A DNA stretch of 64,000 bases from Ampullaceana balthica (taxonomy: Eukaryota; Mollusca; Gastropoda; Lymnaeidae), in assembly GCA_944989445.1 (NCBI GenBank), contig CALYLW010000499.1:248001-312000 (forward strand), read 5' to 3'. Of this stretch, positions 24,488 to 36,148 are shown piece by piece. The stretch's first letter is position 1. Every line of letters starts with the position of its first letter. The notes beneath the pieces were generated by a model, which was not told where the DNA came from, searched no databases, and saw nothing but the letters and a program-made list of their open reading frames with translations. The translations under genes and the position numbers were made by a program.

Positions 24488-26267
24488 GTGTATATATATT
24501 TAACTATATAATTTGCAATTGTCACGCATGTAGTGTCAGACAGTCTGTCCGGACGCTATGCGAGGTAACTCCCGATTTAAAAAAATAAAAATGTTGCTTT
24601 AGAGATTAAAAAAATGTGTTGCTCACCATAAAATATTGTGACGTGACGTCATTATTTGAGATTTTATTAATGTGTGAAGGAAACGAAGTAAAAAGAGCAA
24701 TGTTTTATTTGATGTGATTAATATTATTTATTTTTTTGTATTAAATGTCCGTTTTTGTGTATGTGTCCATGTCAATATAACGTACGTAATTATAAAATTA
24801 ATTTTCTATAAAATTAATATATAACATTCGTTTTTGGGTTTATGAAATTTACAATTGGTTGTCATTCGGTTGTCAAGTTTCGATGCGTTTTGAACTACAA
24901 AGCCATTATGTATTACTGCAAATGAAATGTGTCAACTTATGCTTCAGTTTAGCGTTTGTTTTTCTTTTATACTCTTTGAGATTGCATTTTTGTATGTTTA
25001 AAAAAATAACATATTTAAAAATCTGACTCCTCCCCACAATAGCTTTTTTAAAATTGTTATTTACATGTACTATTTTAATGCGTCTTAGACTAATTTTGTA
25101 TAAAAATCTTTGCTTTTAATATAGAACTGGAATGGGTGCTGACTTGACAATAATGAAAACGTTTATTAGAATTCCTAAAACGTGTATATTAAAGTTGACA
25201 CTTTAATATTTTCTTTTATCCAGTGCTTAACTTTACTTCAAAGGTTTCATGCAAAATAAATAGTTCGTTGTTATTCATATTTGTAAATAGTTACAATTTT
25301 TTATTTACATGTTTTTGATCATGTAAAGGTAATAATGTATGGACCAATGGGGGCATAAACTGAAAAGTCATAATAGATCTTGAAAAGGTGCTGACTTGAC
25401 AACAATAAAAACGTTTATGTGAATTACTAACACGTGTATATTAAATTGTAAATATGATTAACAGTTGATAAGTTAATCTTTTCTGTTATCCTGTGACAAA
25501 CTTTGCTTACTACGTTTCATGAAAAATAAATAGTTATTAACATGTGTAAAATTACAGTTTATTTTTTACATGTTTTGATAATGTTGTGGTAATAATGTAT
25601 GGACAAATGGGCGAATAAACTGACAAGTCATAATCATCGATGAAGCTTAAACGGCTTCAAATCACAGATATGCGTGATGTGGATCACATTACAGTCACAT
25701 AATTTATTTTTAACGCACTGTGCTGTATTATTGGTGCACTCATAATTGGTGCGCACTATTCAATGCCGCAAGTTAACGTCCGGCTGACTCCTCAGCAATA
25801 TTTGTAAATACGTCGAACTTTAAACTTATTTTCCGCAGTATCACTTTATGCTGTGAGTAATTCACTATGCATTTACTATTATCATGATTATATCATTATT
25901 ATTCATGCAAACTTATATAACGCGAAGCCTAAACTTGGAGATTTTCTCATAACACATATATTCGTATATATAATCAAAATATATACTCTGCTATGTCCGT
26001 TCGTAACGCTAGATTTTAGAAAGCCCACCGCTAAAAAAATAACCTTGAAAAATATATTGCAAAAAAAACAAAAACAAAAAAAACACACACTATTTTCAAA
26101 CGTCCACATAAAATTGTTCAATATGGAAAAGAGATTAAATTTTTCACTCTTGGTCTCTACATTTTCTGATTAATTACTATGCGGCTTTCGGGCAAAATGG
26201 ACAATTACAAAAACAGAGATATATCCATTTTGAAAACTCCCGTCATTTTTGACGGGTAATACACTAG
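24488..26267 (+). mobile_element. Non-autonomous Helitron-like copy C
   Basis: Colinear with 16973-18425 but about 300 bp longer, because a segment around GGTGCTGACTTGACAA is duplicated (25135 and 25388). The 3' end is intact: CCCGTCA-TTTT-TGACGGG hairpin, TAATACA, then CTAG at 26264-26267. The next base is T and a further element appears to begin there. No Rep/Hel gene. Confidence 0.7.
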
Positions 26268-29200
26268 TCTAATATATAAATCTCAGTTGGTGTTTGTATC
26301 TTTGTTTGTATGTTTCACTTTTCAACTTTCTGTTACAAAGCCACAGAAAAACCAAATGACGGACAGGGACCAAATTTGGCAGGACGGTTCCTTTTACCCT
26401 GAAGATGGTTTTAAGATAGTTTTTGTAATTGTCCCTTTTGTCTGAATGCCGTAAATTAAATAATCAGAAAATGCAGAGACAAAGAATGCATAATTTAACC
26501 TCATTTCTTTATTGAGGTAAATTTATAATATAAAAAAACAGGGTATTAGTAGGCCTGACAAGACGTAACACAACAGCGAACGTTTCGGCAAAGAGCCTTC
26601 CTTAACGGACAAATAGCACACACATGAAACGAATAACACGAAATAATAATAGTCTCGAAATAATAATAGTCTCATAATAATAATGCAGTCTCACCCCCAT
26701 TACTTTATTTTCCATAGTGAACAACTTTACGCGGACGTTCAACTTCCGTTCCAAGCGAGTTATTTTTGGTGAAGTTTTTACTCACCCCAATACTTTATTT
26801 TCAGCGGTGAGCATTAAAAAAATATTATATTGTCTAATTACGGTGCGCATATTTTCATGTACGCTTCTTTTCAAAAATTAAAATATAAGCATAAAACAAT
26901 GACGTCATTTAATATTTTTATACAATCCATACAGACAACGGGAATCAATATACATAATTAATATAAGTAACTTATCCGTGTTTGATAAATACGAAATATT
27001 AAACTTACTGAAATGTACACAAAGTATTTCATAATAATTATAAATCCTCCAGTCCTATTTTTACATCGTTGCCTATTCAAAAATTAAAATATAAGCCTAA
27101 AACAATGACGTCATTTAATATTTTTATACAAAATCATTTTGTCTAATTACGGTGCGCTCATTTTCGTGTACGCTTCTTAATTTGAGCTGTGCGGTACAAA
27201 GAATTGTCATTTTCTTTACTGTTACTTTCTATATATTATAGACACGTACACATATTTAAATACAACTGCCACACGATGCATTAGATTTAAATGTTTACAC
27301 GTTTATATTTAATTGCGAATTTGTTTTAATTATTTTCTGTTCCATAACTCGACATTTAATAAAAACCTTTTATGTAATAATTGTGTCAGTATTTTTTTCA
27401 AGGCTTCATTTTTAGCGGTGCGCGTTCTAAAATCTTTTATCGCCTGATTACCGTGCACACATTTTCGTGTACGCATCTTAAATTTAGCTGTGTCCTATTA
27501 ATATATCATTTATATTTTGTTTGTCTTTTACATAAGCTATACACTTATACAATTTAAACTTAGGCTACCGGACCTATTAACATAGTAGAGTAAACTAAAT
27601 AAAGGGATCCTGAAAACGCTTAATTATTTTGTTTTGCGAATTGAATTTGTTATGTTCATTCCTTTGCAGTTGGATTAACATAGGCCATTTTTAAAATCAA
27701 TTATTGTCATTGTTTCCCATTCGGTTTTTAACAGATATTTGATTTTGTCTTAAATGTGGAATATAATTTCTTTATTTTTTTATAAACAAAATCGGTTGTT
27801 GTGCCATGAAAATGACTCAAAAAAGAATTTCATTCCTTGATGATATTATACCAATTGCCTAAAGCAGTAAATTTTAATCGTAAATGTAGACACAAATATA
27901 TAACAAATCAATTATTATTTCCATGTTAGAACAACTATAAATATATTACACAAGTAGAGTTATGTTTGGTCCCAGTTGTTATGTGCAGACTTTTTATTAC
28001 GTCAGAATATTTCTATAACCATTTTTTATTATTGTCTAAATACGGTGCGCACATTTTCTTGAATTCTTTTTAATACGACTGCTTTAGTTTCTTTCAAGTA
28101 TTTTAGAAAGTAAATTTCATATACAACATTTATGATTTAATTCATTGGCGTTATAGGTTAAGTAGATTTTGTCTTTGAAAAAAAGGGGGATGGGGGTAGT
28201 GCTATATTATCTTTATCTCATAGACGCTGATGCAAATATTGTATTAATTTCAATTGTGTTACGATGCAGTGTCGTAAATATATATGAGCATTTTAGTGAC
28301 GACAGTGGTAGAGATCTTTTTGGAAAATGTCAACAAAGCAGTGGCCTTTTTTAATGGATACAAACAAACAAACATACAAACATCAACTGAGCTTTATATA
28401 TCAGATATGCGTTTAAATTATTTTATTTCAATTTTTCCGACGATGATAGGGAACAATATTTTATATGTGTGAATGAAATTGCGTTTAAAAAAAATATGTT
28501 TCATAACTCGACATTTAATTAAAAACCATAGATGTAGCGAGTTTATTTTATGTGGAAAGTGATGGCCTATGTCAAATAAACTTACACTTGAAATAAGTTT
28601 ACATAAGCTATATATATATATACAATATACACTATACATTATAAACTTTCGCTACCGAACGTATTAACTGAAGTTGAATAAATTTAATAAATTGATCCTG
28701 AAAACGCTTAATTAATATGAAATGCGAATTTAATATGCTATGTTCATTTCTTTGTAGTCGGAATAACATAGGCCATTTCTAAAGTTGCTTTTTTAATCAT
28801 TTTTCAGATATGCTTATTAACAGACGGTTGAATCTTTTTTTTAATGTGGATATATATTTTTTTTTCAGAAACAAAATCTGATGTGTGTGTGTGTTGAATC
28901 TAATTTACAAAATATGATGCCTTATCAGAAATAGGGGAAAAAAAGAATTCCTTTTTGAAATTATACACATTTCATAAAAACCGTAAATATAAATCGTAAA
29001 ATTTAGAGACAAAAATTTTTAAAAATATCATTTCCCTGTTACAACAACTATGAATACGACAAAAGGAAGAGTTATTTTGGTCCAGTACATTTATGTTATA
29101 ACAAGACTTTATTTTTTTGCGGCCAGCTTTCTATAATCTTTTATTGTCTAAATATGGTGTGCACATTTTCTTGATATCATTTTAATACGACGATTGTTTT

Positions 29201-29799
29201 TTATAGAATATTTTAGAAAGTACAATTATAATTTTGTTTATTGGCGCTATGAGTTATGTAGCCTTTGCCTTTGTAACGGATGTAGCCATATGTTCTTTAT
29301 CTCATAGACGCGGTTACAAATATTGTATTATTTACAATTGTGTTACTATGCAGTGTCGTAATTATATATAAAATTTGTGAGTGACGAGGGTGGTAGAGCT
29401 ATTTCGGAAAACCTATCAGTTATGTTTATTTAGTAAAAGTGGGAATGAAATAGTAAATTTAGTTATTATTGTCCACACGATTTATTATTTAATAAATCAT
29501 ATATATTTTAAATAGTAAGGTAATGTTAAAAGGCACTGCATTAAGTGAAAACAACTCACCCGGCAAAATGGTAAAAAATAAATAATTGTGTCTGTTGTTT
29601 TTTTCTCTCTTTTTTTCCCTTAAATATATTCAATTATATTTATAATTTTTTTTCCCTTAAAATGGAATATCTCTGTTTCCCATAATATTTTAACTAATAG
29701 ATGAATCTGAAATATAACTTGGCAAAAAAAATTTGTAATAACCATCAACTAATACTGGGAAAAGCACACTCCCGCTACAGAGTGCGGGTATATTTCTAG
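26268..29799 (+). mobile_element. Large non-autonomous Helitron-like element D
   Basis: Begins TCTAATATATAAATCTC directly after the CTAG of copy C and ends with hairpin CCCGC-TACAGAGT-GCGGG, then TATATTT and CTAG (29796-29799), followed by T. 5' TC and 3' hairpin plus CTRR are the Helitron termini. The interior holds an inverted stretch of the A/C family (about 26425-26940) and a diverged 1.1-kb tandem duplication (about 27340-28490 against 28490-29430). No frame longer than about 75 codons; not autonomous. The 5' boundary is less certain than the 3' one. Confidence 0.55.
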
Positions 29800-31148
29800 T
29801 ATGTATATATATATAACTGTAAATGTTACCTTTTTTTCATCCAATAATTTTTTTTAAGATCTATAAATTTTAACATCTTGTGAAGTATAAGAATAAATTT
29901 CCGTGTTCAGCTATCTACCACTACAACGTCATATTTTGCTTTGCGCCTGTGTATGAGCAAATTTTTGAAGAGAGAACTTTTATACGTTCAGTGACTCTCA
30001 ACCATTTTGATTTATATTTGCATATTCTGGGTGCGATCTAAACAAATGTCTGTGTTAGTTAAAAGATAAAAGAAAACTACGCAAGTAAACTCAATAATAG
30101 CATTATCTTTTTACATATTCATGCATTCGTGTGACAGAGCAAAGGCATTTTCAAATAAGAAATCAGAAATTAATAGTTGGATAAAAATGAAGTATAGTTA
30201 ATAGAGGAATGTCAAAGAAATTCTGTGTCTTCTCTCCTTTGAAGTGTTCTGTGTGCATCCCAGCGAAGTTCCACAATTAAATGGCACGTTTGGGAATTAA
30301 TCATTGGAAACAACTCCAAATAAAAAAATAAAATCTTTGCTGAATACATTGGTTTACAATAATCAAGATCTACCTAATGCAATATCATATGCGGGAAAAA
30401 TTGAGTAATTATCTAAAATCTTTGGCTAGGCTAACATTCGGGCAACCTGCTCCATATGCTAAGTATAGTTCCATACATATTTGTCGGAGCTTAGGATCAA
30501 CTCGGCGCCCTAGCCTCCTTGGCTATGTCCAGCGTTGGGGACGATCTCAACCTGTGGACTTCTCTTTCAGAGGCTAGGCTGCAATACCGGCAGTTCGAGT
30601 CCCTGTCGTGTTCTAGCCTGTTGAAGCGTCTAGAGTCTAGACCTATCAAATACACCGATTTTCAATTAATATCTTGGAAACACATGAACATCCAATTATC
30701 TGGATCTCTCAAATACACCAGGATTCAGTTATTGGTAAGAATTTTGGATGGTTAACAAATATTTTAGATAACTTATGCCCCTGTGCCTCTGATTATTTAG
30801 GCATGTGTGTCTTTCAACATGCGGCTTGATCTCAGTCTTCAATATTGCTGCACCAGATCATTGCAACTTGCGCTGTCGTTGAGCGGGTGGGTCAATTATT
30901 CACACCCCAACACCCCAACCTTTGAGTACTAAATGACAACGGATTGCTAAGATTGACCTCCCACACCAGACCTTCTATCTTCACACGTCTTGCTCAATCT
31001 TCAAACGGTAGATCCCGGCACAAGGACATGATAAAGTGACGCGCATTGATCGTCATCTCACATTTAGAGAAAAGTAATCCTATTTAAAAAAATTCCGTGA
31101 CATTGGGATAGAGTGGAGGGGGGGGGCAAAAAAAAAGGGGGGGGGCGT
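29800..31148. other. Non-coding, no gene seen
   Basis: AT-rich, then GC-moderate from about 30480. Short frames only, no family resemblance. Confidence 0.45.
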
Positions 31149-33028
31149 TTACCAAAGATATGAAAAGAACGCGTGGCAATGATATGAAAAGAACGCGTAG
31201 CAAAGACATGCAAAGAACGCGTAGCAAAGATATGCAAAGAACGCGTAGCAAAGATATGAAAAGAACGCGTAGCAAAGATATGCAAAGAACGCGTAGCAAA
31301 GATATGAAAAGAAAGCGTAGCAAAGATATGAAAAGAACGTGTAGCAAAGATATGAAAAGAATGCGTAGCAAAGATATGGAAAGAACGCGTAGCAAAGATA
31401 TGCAAAGAACGCGTAGCAAAGATATGAAAAGAAAGTGTAGCAAAGATATGAAAAGAACGTGTAGCAAAGATATGAAAAGAACGCGTAGCAAAGATATGAA
31501 AAGAACGCGTAGCAAAGATATGCAAAGAACGCGTAGCAAAGATATGAAAAGAAAGCGTAGCAAAGATATGAAAAGAAAGTGTAGCAAAGATATGAAAAGA
31601 ACGCGTAGCAAAGATATGAAAAGAAAGTGTAGCAAAGATATGCAAAGAACGCATAGCAAAGATATGCAAAGAACGCGTAGCAAAGATATGTAAAGAACGC
31701 GTAGCAAAGATATGAAAAGAACGCGTAGCAAAGATATGAAAAGAATGCATAGCAAAGATATGCAAAGAACGCGTAGCAAAGATATGAAAAGAATGCGTAG
31801 CAAAGATATGAAAAGAACGCGTAGCAAAGATATGAAAAGAATGCGTAGCAAAATATGCAAAGAACGCGTAGCAAAGATATGAAAAGAAAGCGTAGCAAAG
31901 ATATGAAAAGAACGTGTAGCAAAGATATGAAAAGAACGCGTAGCAAAGATATGAAAAGAACCCGTAGCAAAGATATGCAAAGAACGCATAGCAAAGATAT
32001 GCAAAGAACGCGTAGCAAAGATATGTAAAGAACGCGTAGCAAAGATATGAAAAGAACGCGTAGCAAAGATATGAAAAGAACGCATAGCAAAGATATGCAA
32101 AGAACGCGTAGCAAAGATATGAAAAGAATGCATAGCAAAGATATGAAAAGAACGCGTAGCAAAGATATGAAAAGAATGCGTAGCAAAGATATGAAAAGAA
32201 TGCGTAGCAAAGATATGAAAAGAATGCGTAGCAAAGATATGAAAAGAACGCGTAGCAAAGATATGAAAAGAATGCGTAGCAAAGATATGAAAAGAATGCG
32301 TAGCAAAGATATGCAAAGAACGCGTAGCAAAGATATGAAAAGAAAGCGTAGCAAAGATATGAAAAGAACGTGTAGCAAAGATATGAAAAGAACGCGTAGC
32401 AAAGATATGAAAAGAACGCGTAGCAAAGATATGCAAAGAACGCATAGCAAAGATATGCAAAGAACGCGTAGCAAAGATATGTAAAGAACGCGTAGCAAAG
32501 ATATGAAAAGAACGCATAGCAAAGATATGAAAAGAACGCGTAGCAAAGATATGCAAAGAACGCGTAGCAAAGATATGAAAAGAATGCGTAGCAAAGATAT
32601 GAAAAGAACGCGTAGCAAAGATATGAAAAGAATGCGTAGCAAAGATATGAAAAGAATGCGTAGCAAAGATATGAAAAGAATGCGTAGCAAAGATAGGAAA
32701 AGAACGCGTAGCAAAGATATGAAAAGAATGCGTAGCAAAGATATGAAAAGAACGCGTAGCAAAGATATGAAAAGAACGCGTAGCAAAGATATGAAAAGAA
32801 TGCGTAGCAAAGATATGCAAAGAACGCGTAGCAAAGATATGAAAAGAATGCATAGCAAAGATATGGAAAGAACGCGAAGCAAAGATATGAAAAGAACGCG
32901 TAGCAAAGATATGCAAAGAACGCGTAGCAAAGATATGTAAAGAACGCGTAGCAAAGATATGAAAAGAACGCGTAGCAAAGATATGAAAAGAACGCGTAGC
33001 AAAGATATGAAAAGAATGCGTAGCAAAG
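31149..33028. repeat. 24-bp satellite, about 78 copies
   Basis: Unit AAAGATATGAAAAGAACGCG plus TAGC, with variants (GCAAAG, AATGCG, AAAGCG, AACGTG, AACGCA). A rare ATGTAAAG variant is at 31691, 32026, 32482 and 32938. The last two gaps are exactly 456 bp (19 units) and the variant order before each is similar, so there is higher-order structure. One copy near 31850 is 1 bp short. The three long minus-strand frames and several plus-strand frames are all repeat artefacts. Confidence 0.96.
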
Positions 33029-33660
33029 CGATTCAAAAGAATCGAAAAGTAAACAACAACAGCCCTATCGAAACCAAATCCATTTTGAACTTGGTCGCTA
33101 CGCTAGCGTCGAAGTTTAGTCATTTTATCGATTTCAAATGTAAAAAAGAAGAAGAAATAGAAAAAAAAAGGATCAACATCACTGTTAGGAACTGATTCAA
33201 CGATTCATCAAACAACCACCGCCTCTTCCCACCTTTTGCACTATTTTCCCCGCCCAAGAACCACAACTCCAGTTAGGCATGTAAAACTCTGGACTGTGAG
33301 TAATCGCCCATTTTCCCCCCTTCAAACGTGGAACCATTATTTAAATGCGGAACAAGTCAAGCGATCTTTTTCCAAGACATTTAAAAAAAAAGAAAAAAAA
33401 AGAAAAGAAAACTGTCCGCAAACACTCAGATACTCGGCATCGATTATTTGCTTGCGGAGTAACGGATGTGGGGGGAGTCGTAATTACCTTAGGATTAGAC
33501 CATACAATATCCCCCCTCCCCCTCACCAACATTTTCTCCCTTCTCTTCGACCACCCCTTGTATCCCTCCCCCTTATCCATCTCATTTCAACAGCAACCAA
33601 TCTAAGGTTAAAATAACTGTGTATCTTTAAATGCTGACACATATAGACGATCAAAGGGAT
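33029..33660. other. Non-coding spacer between two arrays
   Basis: Contains an A-rich tract at about 33380-33410 and C-rich segments; no gene recognised. Confidence 0.45.
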
Positions 33661-33667
33661 CGAACGG

Positions 33668-34137
33668 AAGGGATGTGAACACATACGAGAGGCGATGTGA
33701 GACGCATACGAGAGGCGATGTGAACACATACGAGAGGCGATGTGAACACATACGAGAGGCGATGTGAACACATACGAGAGGCGATGTGAACACATACGAG
33801 AGGCGATGTGAAACACATACGAGAGGCGATGTGAGACACATACGAGACACGATGTGAGACACATACGAGAGGCGATGTGAGACGCATACGATAGGCGATG
33901 TGAAACACATACGAGAGGCGTTGTGAGACACATACGAGACACGATGTGAGACACATACGAGACACGATGTGAGACACATACGAGAGGCGATGTGAGACGC
34001 ATACGATAGGCGATGTGAACACATACGAGAGGCGATGTGAGACACATACGAGACACGATGTGAGACACATACGAGAGGCGATGTGAACACATACGAGAGG
34101 CGATGTGAACACATACGAGACACGATGTGAATACATA
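33668..34137. repeat. 22/23-bp tandem repeat, about 21 copies
   Basis: Two unit types, GATGTGAACACATACGAGAGGC (22 bp) and the 23-bp form with GAGACACATACGAGACAC. The short type is clustered at both ends, with a mixed centre. The mixed period makes all three minus frames open for long stretches. Confidence 0.93.
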
Positions 34138-35066
34138 AGGAAATTATTGTCCATATTACGTATAGTCGACTACGGGGCTTACAAGGCGAATAAGAATTTA
34201 AAAAATCTATCCAGAGGCTCTGATAAAATGAATGGTTTTTAAGTTGTGTTTGGACCTTTTCATGTAAATGGAAATAGCTTTATTTTTTTAAAGAAAATGA
34301 AAGAACGAACTTACAAGGTTGGGCCACACTATCAAATGCCATCGAGCATTTGATCAAGCATTTGATCAAACACACGAACTATAAATATTTTTGTATTATT
34401 ACGCAACCTCCATATCACATGGTAAATTATTACAAATTGAAGTTCAAAGTTCATCATCGGAGAGTTGCTTATGTTGACTACGATGTGTGCTATTAATTTA
34501 ATAAAATTGCTCGTGATCAACCAAATTTTTATCAAATCATTATTATTTAAAAAATGTCAAAACAACAACAATATACGATTTATTACGAAGTAGATATGCA
34601 TTTTATTTAAATTAGGCTTTTAAAAACAGAGATTTTTTAAAATTAAAAGAATGAAAATAAATAATAAAATAATAATATTATAAAGACTTAAACTTTAAAT
34701 TCAAAATATTCAAATGAATGTGTAGAATGAGTATAACTATGGCTCATGTTTAAAAATGAGTTAATATGTTTAAATATTCATACTATCTACTACTGTGGCT
34801 AAGGAGTCTGCCATCGTTCGTAGAAATTTAAATTACGCAAAAAAATTTCGTTATTTCGAAATTATGAAATAGAACTAATAATTAATAATGATGTTATAAG
34901 ATAGATGAAGGTACGTTTAAAAAATTATTTTGCCCCTCCTTGATCATAAACACAAGAAAAAATAAAAAGCTTGCCAAGAGTCTAGATCTATAACTTTAAC
35001 TCTAAATTATATTTCAATACTTTGTTAATCAAATTTTGTTCAGGCTAAGGCCTACGCCTAAGCTTA

Positions 35067-35261
35067 GGGGCCGTCCATAAAGTAAGTCACGCCCCAGAGG
35101 GGGGAGGGGGTGTAAGAAAGTGTGACAGGGGAAAAAATTGTGTGTGACAGTTTGTATTAATAAAAAATTAGTTTTGTTCGAAAGAGTGACGTACTTTAGG
35201 TGTCCGAGATTTGTGACAGGGTGGAGTTTAAAATAGCGTGGCATACTTTATGGACGGCCCC
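35067..35261. mobile_element. PIF/Harbinger-like MITE
   Basis: Terminal inverted repeats GGGGCCGTCCATAAAGTA and TACTTTATGGACGGCCCC flanked by TTA on both sides (35064-35066, 35262-35264). A 3-bp TTA target duplication and GG-starting termini fit PIF/Harbinger MITEs. About 195 bp, no coding. Confidence 0.75.
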
Positions 35262-35546
35262 TTATTTTAATTAGTTAATTGGGCCTATGCCTATATATAT
35301 TTACGTTAATTTATTTTATACATAATTACTTATTGGCAAATTTTTCCTATTTTATAACCCCCCCTCCCCCGCCACAGAAACTTAGACACCCCTCCAAGAT
35401 TACGTCACAGAGCTTTGCCGCGCGGAACACACACAAAAAACAACAAACAAAAAAACAACAAAAAAAACCAAAACGACTCCTCCGCCAAACAACAGAACAT
35501 ACGGGATTTTACAGTTTGGTATCACCCTTGTGATGGTGTCACCCAG

Positions 35547-36148
35547 CAGTGGCGTAGCTAGGAGGTGCAGGGGGGACATATGTCCCCGGGCGCCACATTA
35601 GGTTTTGGAGCTCCACAAATATCTTCTTTACAAACCAGTTGGCAAGCATGATTTTGGCACCCCCATTGAGCATTAAGGGGCGCCATGTGGATTTTCAAAC
35701 TAAAAAAGTAACCATTAAAGAATCATTTTAGGTTTTGTTCATATACATTCCAAAGACGCAGCAAGCCTTGAAAGGGTTATCGTAGAGAAACTGGAATATG
35801 TTAACATACCTCTAGCCGACTGTCGGTCACAATAACATAACAATGCTGATGCAATGACCAGTGGCGTAGCTAGGGTCATCTGCGCCCGGGACATGACACA
35901 AAGTTTGCGCCCCTTCCCGGACCGACAAATTCTGGGGGCTCAATGAGCCCCCCAGAAATTTTTTGAAATTTTTACGATTTATATGGTTCATTTTCAAAGT
36001 ATCTGGTATTTTAATGAATTACAATACGGACTAATAATTCTCTATGCGATTGCAAACAATTTGTTTTAAGTAAAAATCTGTCAGTCCGAGAAGGGGCGCA
36101 GAATTTGTGTAATGTCCCCGGGCGCAGATGACCCTGGCTATGCCACTG
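35547..36148. mobile_element. Nested hAT-type MITEs with 8-bp target duplication
   Basis: Starts CAGTGGCGTAGCTAGG and ends CCTGGCTATGCCACTG. Flanks are TCACCCAG (35539-35546) and TCACCCGG (36149-36156), 7 of 8 matching. A second start, CAGTGGCGTAGCTAGGG at 35859, begins a foldback unit whose 35-bp arms (GTCATCTGCGCCCGGG) pair with the right end. The sequence outside, TGGTGTCACCC...GTGCGGTCC, resembles part of the element at 58856-59058, so this is an insertion into another repeat. Confidence 0.7.

Noticed and set aside
31064..33036. Frames of 625-650 codons on the minus strand
   Set aside because: Pure 24-bp satellite translated in several frames; the plus strand is interrupted by the TAA variants and no unique domain is attached.
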